Assembly (NCBI RefSeq): GCF_014199595.1
Contig: NZ_JACHNX010000001.1
Coordinates: 124,001-188,000 of the forward strand
DNA: 64,000 bases
Origin: Sphingomonas yabuuchiae
GTDB lineage: Bacteria > Pseudomonadota > Alphaproteobacteria > Sphingomonadales > Sphingomonadaceae
Direction of reading: 5' to 3'
Below the pieces are notes generated by a model. The model saw nothing but the letters and a program-made list of their open reading frames with translations, searched no databases and was not told where the DNA came from. Shown here piece by piece: positions 31,549 through 41,679 of this stretch (positions are counted from its first letter, which is position 1; every line of letters starts with the position of its first letter). Made by a program: the position numbers and the translations under genes.

Positions 31549-34419
31549 ATGAAGGGAATGCGTTCGCGCTTGCTCGCAACGACGTTCATGCTGGGTGCCT
31601 TCACGATCGGCACCGCAGCCCAGGCGCAGACCGCGCCAGCCACAGGCGGTAACGCCGACGTCACCACCTCGCCCACGACGCAGCAACCCGAAGGCGGCGA
31701 AGTCGTCGTCACCGGTTCGCGCATTGCCAGCCGCACCCTGCAGACGGCCGCGCCGGTCGCAGTCGTCGGCCAGGAAGAGTTCCAGCTGTCGGGCTCGGTG
31801 AACGTCGAGTCGGTCATCAACACTCTGCCGCAGGTGATTCCAGGTTCGACCGCCTTCTCGAACAATCCGGGCGGCGGCGTTTCGACGCTGAACCTGCGCG
31901 GTCTGGGCTCGCAGCGTACGCTGGTGCTGGTTAATGGTCGTCGCTGGGTTTCGTTCGACACGTCGCAGGTCGTCGACCTGAACACCATCCCGTCCTTCCT
32001 GCTGGAAGGCGTCGACGTCGTGACCGGCGGTGCATCGGCCGTGTACGGTTCGGACGCAGTCGCGGGTGTCGTCAACTTCCGTCTGCGGAACAACCTGAAC
32101 GGTGTGCTCGCAGGCGGCCAGTATGGCATCACCGAGCGTGGCGATGGTCGTCGTTACGAAGGCTATCTCGCAATCGGCGGCAATCTGGGCGATCGCGGCC
32201 ATGCGACCGTTTACGGCGAATATTATAACCGCGCATCGATCTATCAGGGCGCACGCGACTTCTCGCGGGAAGCCTTGGGTGAGAATGCCACCGCGACCGG
32301 GCTGATCCCGGCGGGTTCGTCGACCACGCCGTTCGGCCGCGTCACTTCGACCTATTCGGCGGCGAACTGCCCGGCCGGCAACGTCTTCTGCTCGCCGGGT
32401 GCCTATTTCACCGCACCGGGTGTCAGCCGTCAGCGTCAGTCGACCGATCTCTACAACTTTGCGGTCGACAACTATCTGATGGTGCCGCAGGAGCGCTATC
32501 TGGTCGGCGGCTATGCCGATTACGAGTTCAAGGACGGACACACCGCCTATATCGAGGGCACGTTCGTCAACAACCGCGTCGCCAACGAGCTGGCGCCGAC
32601 CCCTGTCACCGGCACGTTCAACGTCAACATCAACGCCGTTTCGCCGTTCCTGTCGGCGGCTAACATCGCTTCGCTGCGTCAGCTGGATGCGATCGCCGCG
32701 ACCGGCAATACGGTCGGCGACGGCATCGTGCCGCTGGCGATTCAGCGTCGTATCAACGAAGCGGGTCGCCGCAATTCACTCGACGAGCGTAACGCGTTCC
32801 GTCTGCTCGCGGGCGTTCGCGGTGACATCACCGATTGGCTGAACTACGACGCCTATTACTCGTACGCGCGGACCCGCAACGCCAACGTGCAGCGCGGCAA
32901 CATCTCGCGTTCGGCATTCCAGGCTGGCCTGAACGGCACGGCCAGCGCAATCAACGTGTTCGGTCCGAACACGTTGACCCCGGCGATGCTCGACCAGATC
33001 ACCATTTTGGCACAGAACGGCGATACGTCGGTGCTGCAGGTGGCCAACGCCTCGGTCTCCGGTTCGCTGTTCAACCTGGGCCTGGGCGGCGAAGATGTCG
33101 GGTTCGCGCTCGGCGGCGAATATCGCAAGATGGCGTCGGAGTTCATTCCCGACACCGCCCTGTCGTCGGGTGACGTGATTGGCTTCAACGCCGGTGACGC
33201 GACCGCGGGCAGCTATAACGTCAAGGAAATCTTCGGCGAAATCCGCGTGCCGCTGATTGCGGACAAGCCGTTCTTCCATCGCCTCGAACTGCACGGCGCA
33301 GGCCGTTATTCGGACTATTCGCTGGCGGCCGTCGGCGGCGTCTGGACCTATGCGGGCGACGTGACCTGGGCACCGGCGCGGGACATCATGTTCCGCGGTC
33401 AGTATCAGCGTGCGGTGCGCGCGCCGAACGTCGGTGAGTTGTTCGGTGGTCAGGCGACCGGCTTCTATCAGGCGCCGGACCCCTGCGCCCAGGCGTCTGC
33501 CGCCAACAACGCGACGCTGCGCAACCTCTGCATCGCGACGGGCGTGCCCGCCGCGTCCGTAGGCAACAGCAACGTTCAGCTGAACACGCAGATTCAAGCC
33601 ACCGTCGGCGGCAACCCCGCCCTGCAGCAGGAAACGTCGGACAGCATCACCGCTGGTGTCGTCCTGACCCCCAGCTTCGTGCCGGGTCTCTCGATCCGCG
33701 TCGATTATTTCAACATCAAGGTCGATAACACGATCTCGCAGCTGGGCGGCAGCGTCTCGAACGCGCTGAATCTGTGCTATAACGTCATCCAGAACGTCAA
33801 CAGCGTCTATTGCCAAGCCTTCCAAGGCACCCGCAACGCGCTGGGCCAGTTCGACGGCACGATCGCGCCGCAGATCCTGAACGCCAATGTCGGTCGTCTG
33901 CAGGCCGAGGGTGTAGACTTCGCTGCCGACTATAACACCCGCCTCGGCTTCTCGCTGTTCGGCGGTGGCGAGACCCGGTTGAGCGCGATGGTGCAGGGCA
34001 CCTACACCATGCGCAATAACCTGACGCCGGTTCAGGACTTGCCGAACGAGATCAACCGCTGCGCAGGTAAGTTCGGTCTGATCTGCGGCACGCCGACGCC
34101 GAAGTGGAAGTGGACCTCGCGTCTGTCGCTGCTCGACGGTCCGACCACGATAAGCACGCGCTGGCGCCACCTGTCGGGCGTGCGGGACGACGATCCCTCG
34201 ACGACCTATTTCGTCGAGCGTATCCCCGCCTATGACGTGTTCGACCTGAGCTTCGCGTTCGACGTCAACAACAACATGAACTGGTCGTTTGGTATCAACA
34301 ACTTGTTCGACAAGAAGCCCAAGGTGCTGGGTTCGAACCAGGAACAGTCGAACACCTATCCCGGCGTCTATGACGTGCTGGGCCGCGACTTCTTCGTGGC
34401 GGTGCGCTTCAACTTCTAA
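31549..34419 (+). CDS. TonB-dependent receptor 1
   Basis: The 956-residue outer-membrane receptor has a signal peptide (LLATTFMLGAFTIGTAAQAQ), a TonB-box region GEVVVTGSRIASR, a plug with LNLRGLGSQRTLVLVNGRRW and VDVVTGGASAVYGSDAVAGV, and a 22-stranded barrel ending FFVAVRFNF. The plug style (INTLPQV, LVNGRRW, SDAVAGVVNF) is typical of sphingomonad receptors for plant-derived or complex organic nutrients. The substrate is unknown. It has its own leader and terminator. Confidence 0.93.
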   Translation: MKGMRSRLLATTFMLGAFTIGTAAQAQTAPATGGNADVTTSPTTQQPEGGEVVVTGSRIASRTLQTAAPVAVVGQEEFQLSGSVNVESVINTLPQVIPGSTAFSNNPGGGVSTLNLRGLGSQRTLVLVNGRRWVSFDTSQVVDLNTIPSFLLEGVDVVTGGASAVYGSDAVAGVVNFRLRNNLNGVLAGGQYGITERGDGRRYEGYLAIGGNLGDRGHATVYGEYYNRASIYQGARDFSREALGENATATGLIPAGSSTTPFGRVTSTYSAANCPAGNVFCSPGAYFTAPGVSRQRQSTDLYNFAVDNYLMVPQERYLVGGYADYEFKDGHTAYIEGTFVNNRVANELAPTPVTGTFNVNINAVSPFLSAANIASLRQLDAIAATGNTVGDGIVPLAIQRRINEAGRRNSLDERNAFRLLAGVRGDITDWLNYDAYYSYARTRNANVQRGNISRSAFQAGLNGTASAINVFGPNTLTPAMLDQITILAQNGDTSVLQVANASVSGSLFNLGLGGEDVGFALGGEYRKMASEFIPDTALSSGDVIGFNAGDATAGSYNVKEIFGEIRVPLIADKPFFHRLELHGAGRYSDYSLAAVGGVWTYAGDVTWAPARDIMFRGQYQRAVRAPNVGELFGGQATGFYQAPDPCAQASAANNATLRNLCIATGVPAASVGNSNVQLNTQIQATVGGNPALQQETSDSITAGVVLTPSFVPGLSIRVDYFNIKVDNTISQLGGSVSNALNLCYNVIQNVNSVYCQAFQGTRNALGQFDGTIAPQILNANVGRLQAEGVDFAADYNTRLGFSLFGGGETRLSAMVQGTYTMRNNLTPVQDLPNEINRCAGKFGLICGTPTPKWKWTSRLSLLDGPTTISTRWRHLSGVRDDDPSTTYFVERIPAYDVFDLSFAFDVNNNMNWSFGINNLFDKKPKVLGSNQEQSNTYPGVYDVLGRDFFVAVRFNF

Positions 34420-34444
34420 TCCTTCGTTCTAACCCGCGAAGGGA

Positions 34445-34479
34445 GGGCGGTGGATCTACGGGTCCGCCGCCCTTTTTTT
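34445..34479 (+). terminator. Terminator of TonB receptor 1
   Basis: GGGCGGTGGA pairs with TCCGCCGCCC (one G-T pair) and is followed by seven T residues, 26 bases after the stop codon. Confidence 0.9.
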
Positions 34480-34707
34480 GTGCCTGGGTTATTCCGCTCG
34501 TGAATGGCTAGAGAGCATATTACGTCAAAAATATTGTCGCAAAATGTATCAAAGATGTGACCGCGACCTTCACCTACAATCGATATCATGACCTTGCGTA
34601 AGAGTGTATGTCCCATCCGTCATGGCGTAACGCTCGGTCGCCCGTTGCATTTCTCCCATCTTTACAATGGCATTGCTCCGTACCAATCAAGCAACATTCA
34701 GTTACGG

Positions 34708-34722
34708 AACGGAAATTCCGTT
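34708..34722. promoter_or_regulatory. Candidate operator before TonB receptor 2
   Basis: AACGGAA-A-TTCCGTT is a perfect 7-1-7 inverted repeat, 63 bases before the ATG. Its size and symmetry fit a helix-turn-helix dimer such as a LacI- or GntR-type repressor, but no regulator gene lies near. Confidence 0.4.
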
Positions 34723-34785
34723 TCATGGAGTCAGGTAAGCCGGCGAGCCGAAATCGGACGCCGGACGGGAAAAAGGGTATAGACC

Positions 34786-37700
34786 ATGACCTATTCGTGG
34801 ATGGGGCCGCGCAAGCTGGGCCTGTTGGCCACCGTTGCGCCGCTGTCGATGCTGTTGGGCGCGCCCGCGTTGGCGCAGAGCGTGCCGGCCGCCAATCAGA
34901 ATGCCGAAGCCAATGCCCAGGTGGCGCAGGGCGCCGAACAGGCGGACGCGGGCACCGGCGGCGATATCGTCGTTACCGGCTCGATCATTCGCGGTGCCGA
35001 TACCGGCGTGTCGCCGGTCTCGACGATCACCGCCGAGAATCTCGACGTGCGCGGCATCAACACGGTGCAGGCGGGCATCCAGGCGCTGGCATCGAACAAC
35101 GGCCCGGCGCTGACCAACTCGTTTACCGCCAATGGCGCCTTTGCGAGTGGTGCCTCGTCGGTGTCGCTGCGCGGTCTGTCGACCAATTCGACGCTGGTGC
35201 TGTTCGACGGCCTGCGCGCCGCCTATTACCCGCTGTCGGACGACGGCACGCGCAACTTCGTCGATCTGAACACCATTCCAGACGACATCGTGGACCGCGT
35301 CGAAGTGCTGCGCGACGGCGCCTCGTCGAGCTATGGCGCGGACGCGATCGCGGGTGTGGTCAACATCATCACCAAGCGTTCGGTGAAGGGCGTGATGGGA
35401 CGCGCCGAGGCGGGTATCTCGCAGCGCGGCTATAACGCCAACCAGCGCGTCTCGCTGACCGCAGGCACCGGCGATCTCGATGAGCAGGGCTATAACGCCT
35501 ATGTCAGCGGCTTCTATTATCGCTCGGAAGGCGTCCGCGCGAGCCAGTTGCCCGCGCCCTACAACACCAGCGACGAGCGCGGCATCTGCTCCAACCGCAC
35601 CGGCTCGCTGGTTTGCGGTCCGAACAACATCGCCAACGGCCTGGACGCGAACAACCAGTTCACCAACGGCTTCGCGATCAACACGCCGAACTTCTATGTC
35701 CGCCCGGCGGATGCGACCAACACCACCGCGCTCGGCCGCTATCAGCTGCTGAACCCGGCGGCGGGCTGCCTCACCGGCAATCCGTACAACCCGACCGCGG
35801 CCGAGCTGGCGCTGCCTGCCAACGCCACCGCACCGGGTACGGTCTGTCAGGTCGACACCCAGCGCCTGTACGGCAACATCACCCCGGACATCGAGCGTGT
35901 CGGCGGTTCGGCGCGCTTCACCGCCAAGATCGGTGACACGTCCGAAGCCTATCTGCAGGTCAATTTCCAGCAGGCGACGACCAGCTATACCGGCACCCCG
36001 ACGGTGATCCGCGCCAATGCCCCCGCCGGTATCCTCTTCCCGCAATATTCGACGTCGCAGAACCCGACATCGGCGATCGATCCCAACTCGGCGATCCTGG
36101 CGCTGCCGGTCTATGTCTGCCCGCGCACGACGGTCGGCGCGTGCAACGTGACCAACGGGACGCTGAACCCGAACAATCCGTTCGCCGCCGCAGGGCAGGT
36201 GGCGCGTCTGGTCGGCCAGCTGCCGAACAGCTTCGAATCGACCAACACCCGCAGCCGCGTCTATCGCGCCGCCTTCGGGATCAACGGCACGATCCTGAAC
36301 GACGTCGACTATCGCTTCGATGCGACCGCGATGCACACCGATCTGCGCCTCGAGCAGAACGGCTATGTCTACATCCAGCACCTGCTCGATGTGATCAAGG
36401 ACGGCAGCTACAATTTCATCAACCCGGGCCAGAACAGCCAGGCGACGCTGAACTATCTGACGCCGACCAACATCACCAACGACAGCTCGGACCTGCTCCA
36501 GGCGCAGTTCACGCTGGGCAAGGCGATCATGACCCTGCCGGGCGGCGACCTGCGCGTGGCGGTCGGCGGCTCGATCTTCTACGAAGCGATCGACGCCCCC
36601 AGCGCCAATTCGGACGAAAACGGCCCGACCCAGCGCTATTTCCGCCTGAATGCATTCGGCACCAAGGGCAACCGCACCGTCTCGTCGGCTTTCTATGAGG
36701 TCAACGCGCCGGTCGTCGATCAGCTGACGCTGAACGCCTCGGGTCGCTATGACCATTATTCGAGCGGTCAGAGCGCCTTCTCGCCAAAGTTCGGTGCGAT
36801 CTTCAAGCCGATCCGCCAGGTGACGCTGCGCGGCACCTATTCGCGCGGCTTCCGCATCCCGTCCTTCGGCGAGGCGAACGCGCTGCCCACCACGGGTTAT
36901 GTGACCCAGTCGCTGAGCAGCATCCCCGACGCCTTCCTGAGCCAGTACAGCATCAACCCGGGCGCGGGTCAGATCTGTTCGCAGAAGACGCCGACCAACT
37001 GCTCGGGCTATATCTCCAACTACTCGATCGGCCAGACGACGCTGGCATCGCAGGATCTGGCGCCTGAAAAGTCGCGCAGCTTCACCGCCGGTATCAAGGT
37101 CGATCCGGTGCGCGGCCTGTCGCTGACCGTGGATTACTATAACATCCGCAAGACCGGGGCGATCACCACGCCCGACCTGTCGCCTGCGATCGCCGCCTAT
37201 TATGCGGGCACCGCGATCCCCGGCGGCTTCACGGTCATCCCCGATGCGGTCGACGTGAACAACCCGAACGCCACGCCGAAGATCGCCTTCGTCCGTTCGC
37301 AGCTTATCAATGCCCAGACGATCAAGTCCGAAGGCATCGATTTCGGCATGAACGGCTTTTACGATTTCGGCTCGTTCCGCTGGAACACCAACCTGAACGC
37401 CAGCCTGATCCTGGAGCTGAGCACGACGGTGGACGGCAAGCGCCAGACCTATGTCGACACGCTGGGCAACTTCAACCTGACGGCCGGTTCGGGCACGTTC
37501 GAGTGGAAGGGCAACTGGGTCAACACCTTCGACTTCGGCGACTTCGCACTGACGGGGACGGTCAACTACACCTCGGGCTATGACCTGTCGGCCATGGACC
37601 AGGGCGACGCGTACAAGGATTGCGGCCAGGCCCCGGCCTATTTCGGCTGCCGCGTGAAGAGCTACATCACCGCGGACGCGAACGCGTCGTTCAAGGTCAA

Positions 37701-37857
37701 CGACAAGTTCACATTCTATGTGAACGTCCTGAACGTCTTCAACCGCCTGCCCCCGGTCGATCCGGTCACCTACGGCGCGTATCTGTACAATGCGGTGCAG
37801 GGCGGCGACGGCATCTTCGGCCGCCAGTTCCGCGCCGGCGCCAAGTTCAACTTCTAA
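34786..37857 (+). CDS. TonB-dependent receptor 2
   Basis: The 1023-residue receptor has a signal peptide (LLATVAPLSMLLGAPALAQS), a TonB-box region GDIVVTGSIIRGADTG, a plug with SVSLRGLSTNSTLVLFDGLR and VEVLRDGASSSYGADAIAGV, a long barrel, and a terminal beta strand RQFRAGAKFNF. In the barrel, extracellular loops are rich in Asn, Thr and paired cysteines (for example GICSNRTGSLVCGP). The substrate is unknown. Confidence 0.93.
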   Translation: MTYSWMGPRKLGLLATVAPLSMLLGAPALAQSVPAANQNAEANAQVAQGAEQADAGTGGDIVVTGSIIRGADTGVSPVSTITAENLDVRGINTVQAGIQALASNNGPALTNSFTANGAFASGASSVSLRGLSTNSTLVLFDGLRAAYYPLSDDGTRNFVDLNTIPDDIVDRVEVLRDGASSSYGADAIAGVVNIITKRSVKGVMGRAEAGISQRGYNANQRVSLTAGTGDLDEQGYNAYVSGFYYRSEGVRASQLPAPYNTSDERGICSNRTGSLVCGPNNIANGLDANNQFTNGFAINTPNFYVRPADATNTTALGRYQLLNPAAGCLTGNPYNPTAAELALPANATAPGTVCQVDTQRLYGNITPDIERVGGSARFTAKIGDTSEAYLQVNFQQATTSYTGTPTVIRANAPAGILFPQYSTSQNPTSAIDPNSAILALPVYVCPRTTVGACNVTNGTLNPNNPFAAAGQVARLVGQLPNSFESTNTRSRVYRAAFGINGTILNDVDYRFDATAMHTDLRLEQNGYVYIQHLLDVIKDGSYNFINPGQNSQATLNYLTPTNITNDSSDLLQAQFTLGKAIMTLPGGDLRVAVGGSIFYEAIDAPSANSDENGPTQRYFRLNAFGTKGNRTVSSAFYEVNAPVVDQLTLNASGRYDHYSSGQSAFSPKFGAIFKPIRQVTLRGTYSRGFRIPSFGEANALPTTGYVTQSLSSIPDAFLSQYSINPGAGQICSQKTPTNCSGYISNYSIGQTTLASQDLAPEKSRSFTAGIKVDPVRGLSLTVDYYNIRKTGAITTPDLSPAIAAYYAGTAIPGGFTVIPDAVDVNNPNATPKIAFVRSQLINAQTIKSEGIDFGMNGFYDFGSFRWNTNLNASLILELSTTVDGKRQTYVDTLGNFNLTAGSGTFEWKGNWVNTFDFGDFALTGTVNYTSGYDLSAMDQGDAYKDCGQAPAYFGCRVKSYITADANASFKVNDKFTFYVNVLNVFNRLPPVDPVTYGAYLYNAVQGGDGIFGRQFRAGAKFNF

Positions 37858-38276
37858 CCCCAGGGTTCGCTTCGGCGGATCCCCCTTGCAAGGGGCGGTT
37901 CCTACGGGAGTCGCCCCTTTTTCTTTGGGCGCGGTAAATGGCAAAATGTTGATATGTGTATTGTATCACTATGTCAGCAAAATCATATATACTGCCTTGC
38001 TGTCCTAATACCCTGAGTGTGGTATTGAATTAGGTCGCCATGACGGATCAGCCCAAATTTAGAGCATGTTTTGGAGAAGTATGACCGTAATTGTAGCAAT
38101 CGTTCGGCAGCGAATCTTAAACTGTTGCATTTTCGCAAGGTCTAGCGCCTAAAAAGAATAATATATCAAAAATCCTTTGCAGCCTGACGTCATTTTCCTG
38201 ACATATGTTGGTCATCGCTTCTTCACGAGGCGAATTGAGATGCGCCGATCACGGCGTTCTTGAGGGGGAATAGAAC
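37858..38276. other. Leader of TonB receptor 3
   Basis: The gap holds the terminator of receptor 2 and then about 350 A/T-rich bases with no gene. A spaced inverted repeat AATACC-N8-GGTATT lies at 38007-38026, and a repeated CCTGAC element near 38182-38201. Promoter elements are not clear enough to call. Confidence 0.5.
37890..37922 (+). terminator. Terminator of TonB receptor 2
   Basis: AAGGGGCG pairs with CGCCCCTT and is followed by T residues, 32 bases after the stop codon. Confidence 0.8.
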
Positions 38277-41200
38277 GTGACGGAAAAAGGGTTTTTCTCG
38301 AAGGCTGTGCTGCGCCACGGCGCCGCGCTTCAGGCGTTGGCGATCATCGGTGCGGGCGTTGGTACCATGGTGGCGGCCGCTCCGGCCGCTGCGCAGGACT
38401 ATACGCAGGTAAACGCAACCGGCCGCGTCATCGGCACGGATGGCAAGGCCATCGGCGGTGCGACGGTAACGGTGACGTCGGCGGCACAGGGCTTCAGCCG
38501 CAGCGCGACGACGCAGCCTGATGGTTCCTATGTGATTACGGCGCTGCCGCAGGGTACCTATAGCTTCACGATCAGCGCGGACGGCTTCGACAGCTTCACC
38601 GATCCGGCCGTGCGCCTGATTCAGGGCCGTGCTGCGAACCAGTTCAATCTTCAGCCGGTGAACGCCGAGACCGGCGGCGACATCGTCGTGACCGCAGGCC
38701 GCGTGCAGGTCGTCGATTTCAGCAGCAACACCATCGGCCAGACCGTCGACGTGGCGGACCTGGCGACCCGCGTTCCGGTGAGCCGCGATCTGACGTCGGT
38801 CGTCCTGCTGGCGCCGGGCGCTGTCGGTGGCGACAATCGTTTCGCCGCACTCCCGTCGATCAACGGGGCGTCGATCTCGGAAAATGTGTATTATATCAAT
38901 GGCCTGAACGTCACGCAGTTCCGCAACGGGCTCGGTGCGGCGGGTGTCCCGTTCGAATTCTATCAGACGGTCCAGACCAAGATCGGCGGTATCCCGGCAG
39001 AGTTCGGTCGCTTCACCGGCGGCATGATCAACAGCACCACCAAATCCGGCTCGAACGAGTGGCATGGCGGCGTGCTGTTCAACTGGCAGCCGAACAGCCT
39101 CCTGTCGAAGACGCGCAATACCTATGCGGCGGACAACGACTCGTACTATTCGGATCGCCACGAGTTCATCGCGCAGCTCTCTGGCCCGATCATCAAGGAT
39201 CATCTGTTCTTCTACGGTCTCTACAACGCTCGCGATATTCGCTACGGCCAGGGTTATACTGGAGTCGCATCGGCCACCGGCACGGGTGCCAATGGTTGCG
39301 CCAGCAACCCGGCGCTGTGTGCCAATTTCGCTGATCTGAATACCTTCAACCAGCAGATCGTCGGCACCTCCTATAGCCAGAATCGCAACACCAGCCCGTT
39401 CTGGGGTGGCAAGATCGACGCCGTCATCGTCGACGGCCAGCGGCTCGAGGCGACCTATTGGAATACCACCGGTCGTCGGATCGAGAATGTCTATGGCACC
39501 AGCCGCTACACGCTGGCGAGCGGCCTGCGCTATAATCTGAACACCAACAATCCGGGTGGTTATATTGCCACCAATATCTACCAGTCGGGCGGCGAAAACT
39601 ACGTCTTCCGCTACACGGGCAGCTTCACGCAGTGGCTGACCCTGTCGGCTGCCTATGGTGTGAACAAGAACCGGGATACCACCGAGTCCAGTCTGCCCAA
39701 CCTGCCGTCGGTGACCGACCAGCGGAACGGGGCCAATAGCGGTATCGGCAACACGCTGAGCAACGCATCGCTCAATTTCGACAAGCGTACCTTCTATCGC
39801 GCGGATGCCGATATCCGGTTCGAACTTCTGGGATCGCACCACATTCGCGGCGGTTACGACCGCGAAGATCTGGACGAAAATTCGATCAGCGTCGCCAATG
39901 GTGGCGCGCAGTACACGCTGTTGACGGCTTCGGGCGCGGCAACGACGATCGATCCGGTCATTGGACTGCCGGGCGGCACGAGCTACATCAAGGGGCGTGT
40001 GTTCCGTACGGGTGGTCAGTTCTCGACCCGCAACACAGCCTTCTACGTTCAGGATGATTGGCATCTGCTCAACGATCGCCTGAACCTGAACCTTGGCATC
40101 CGTAACGACCGGTTCGAGAACAAGAATGGCGACGGGCAGACCTTCTTCCTCGCCAAGAACCAGTGGGCGCCGCGCCTGGGGGCGAGTGTCGATCCGCTCG
40201 GTGATGGTCGCACCAAGTTCTTCGGGTCGTACAGCCGCTACTTCATCCCCGTTGCGGTGAACACCAATGTCCGACTGGCGGGCGGCGAACTCGATTACGA
40301 CGCCTATTACCAGTTCGCCGGGCTGATGGCCGACAACACGCCGATCCTGGGCGCGCCAATCACGACCGGCGCTGGCTTTACCGCCTGTCCGAACAATTCG
40401 CCCGCTGGCACGGCATGCAGCCTGCGCAACGACGGGACCGTGCCGAGCACGGCATCCGTGGTGGCATCGAATCTGAAGCCGCAGTCGGTCGACGAGATCG
40501 TCTTTGGTGTGGAACGTCGGCTTGGTAACCGGATCAAGGTGGGCTTCAACTTCATCCAGACGAAGCTGAACAACTCGCTGGAAGATGCGGCGCTCGATCA
40601 GGCGATCGTCCCCTATTGCATCTCGCAGGGTAAGGCGGCGGCGGATTGCCGTTCGATCTGGAACGGCGTCCATCAGTTCGCGCTGATCAATCCGGGCCGC
40701 GACGTGGCGGTTACGCTGAGCGATCCGCTGCCGGGCGAAGCAAACCCGCGGACCGTGACCTTGTCGGCGGCTTCGCTGCAATATCCGCAGGCACAGCGCA
40801 CCTATCGCGGCGTCAACTTCACGTTCGAACGTGAATGGGACGGCAAGTGGTCGCTGAACGCGAACTACACCTACTCGAAGAACTACGGGAACATCGAAGG
40901 CGGCGTCCGGTCGGACAATGCGCAGTCCGACGCCGGTCTGACGACGGCCTTCGACCTTCCGGTGCTGGTCAACGGCACTTTCGGGTATCTGCCCAACGAT
41001 CGCCGCCACAATTTCAAGGCATGGGGCTCTTACAAGTTCGCGGACTGGCTGACGCTCAGCTTCAACGGCTCGGTCAGTGCGCCGCGCAAGTTCGGCTGCT
41101 ACGGTCGTCCGCCAGCGAGCGCCGATTTTGACGCGACGGCGCCGGGCGGTATCACCGGCCTCTACTACACGACCAGTGGTGCCTATTGTAACGTCGCCAA

Positions 41201-41543
41201 CGGTTCGGTCGTTCGTAATCCCAGCGGCTTCACCGTTATCAACGATCCGTTCAATAGGGTGGGTGGTGTCCGACCCAGCACGTTGCAGGTCGTGAACCGT
41301 GGGTCGCAGCTGAAGTCGGACTGGCTCGCGCTGCTCAATCTGGATGCGACGATCGCAGTGCCGACCGACGCCTTCAACGGCTTTGTCCGACTGTCGGTGT
41401 TCAACGTCTTTAACTCGAGGCCTGTGCTGCGTGTGCAGGAAACGGGCACGACCTCGGCGGGGGCACCGCAGCCTGTCTATTCGCTGCCGACTTCGTACAA
41501 TGACGGCCGTTCGGCGCGTATCCAGTTCGGCGTGAACTTCTAA
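38277..41543 (+). CDS. TonB-dependent receptor 3, Oar-like
   Basis: The 1088-residue receptor begins with a GTG codon (GAGGGGGA upstream). After a signal peptide it has a carboxypeptidase-regulatory-like beta domain (TGRVIGTDGKAIGGATVTV, then LPQGTYSFTISADGFD), a TonB-box region GGDIVVTAGRVQVVDF, an Oar-type plug (ENVYYINGLNVTQFRNGLG, GEFGRFTGGMIN-like EFGRFTGGMINSTTKSGSNE), and a barrel ending RIQFGVNF. Oar proteins are linked to adhesion or protein and peptide uptake; the exact role here is unknown. Confidence 0.92.
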   Translation: MTEKGFFSKAVLRHGAALQALAIIGAGVGTMVAAAPAAAQDYTQVNATGRVIGTDGKAIGGATVTVTSAAQGFSRSATTQPDGSYVITALPQGTYSFTISADGFDSFTDPAVRLIQGRAANQFNLQPVNAETGGDIVVTAGRVQVVDFSSNTIGQTVDVADLATRVPVSRDLTSVVLLAPGAVGGDNRFAALPSINGASISENVYYINGLNVTQFRNGLGAAGVPFEFYQTVQTKIGGIPAEFGRFTGGMINSTTKSGSNEWHGGVLFNWQPNSLLSKTRNTYAADNDSYYSDRHEFIAQLSGPIIKDHLFFYGLYNARDIRYGQGYTGVASATGTGANGCASNPALCANFADLNTFNQQIVGTSYSQNRNTSPFWGGKIDAVIVDGQRLEATYWNTTGRRIENVYGTSRYTLASGLRYNLNTNNPGGYIATNIYQSGGENYVFRYTGSFTQWLTLSAAYGVNKNRDTTESSLPNLPSVTDQRNGANSGIGNTLSNASLNFDKRTFYRADADIRFELLGSHHIRGGYDREDLDENSISVANGGAQYTLLTASGAATTIDPVIGLPGGTSYIKGRVFRTGGQFSTRNTAFYVQDDWHLLNDRLNLNLGIRNDRFENKNGDGQTFFLAKNQWAPRLGASVDPLGDGRTKFFGSYSRYFIPVAVNTNVRLAGGELDYDAYYQFAGLMADNTPILGAPITTGAGFTACPNNSPAGTACSLRNDGTVPSTASVVASNLKPQSVDEIVFGVERRLGNRIKVGFNFIQTKLNNSLEDAALDQAIVPYCISQGKAAADCRSIWNGVHQFALINPGRDVAVTLSDPLPGEANPRTVTLSAASLQYPQAQRTYRGVNFTFEREWDGKWSLNANYTYSKNYGNIEGGVRSDNAQSDAGLTTAFDLPVLVNGTFGYLPNDRRHNFKAWGSYKFADWLTLSFNGSVSAPRKFGCYGRPPASADFDATAPGGITGLYYTTSGAYCNVANGSVVRNPSGFTVINDPFNRVGGVRPSTLQVVNRGSQLKSDWLALLNLDATIAVPTDAFNGFVRLSVFNVFNSRPVLRVQETGTTSAGAPQPVYSLPTSYNDGRSARIQFGVNF

Positions 41544-41573
41544 CCCCAGGGTTTGCTTCGGCGAACCCTGCTC

Positions 41574-41604
41574 GGGGGCGGTCCTTGACGGGCCGCCCCC
41601 TTTT
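41574..41604 (+). terminator. Terminator of TonB receptor 3
   Basis: GGGGGCGG pairs with CCGCCCCC, followed by TTTT. A second hairpin (AGGGTTTGC...GCGAACCCT) lies just before it, and the region right after the stop codon resembles the corresponding region of receptor 2. Confidence 0.8.
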
Positions 41605-41679
41605 CTTTGGCCGCAGCACGCGATCGGTGTCGCGTGTTTACGGTTGCTGGCGGCTGGCGGATGGTTGAACAGTCGCAAC

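Larger units (their letters stand above)
34420..34785. other. Leader of TonB receptor 2
   Basis: The gap holds the terminator of receptor 1, then about 250 A/T-richer bases with no coding frame, and a 7-1-7 palindrome 64 bases before the receptor 2 start. It probably carries the promoter and operator. Confidence 0.55.

Noticed and set aside
34723..37944. 1073-codon minus-strand frame opposite TonB receptor 2
   Set aside because: It is a mirror of the receptor gene; the receptor has signal peptide, plug and barrel features, while the antisense product is rich in Arg, Ala and Val without any domain.
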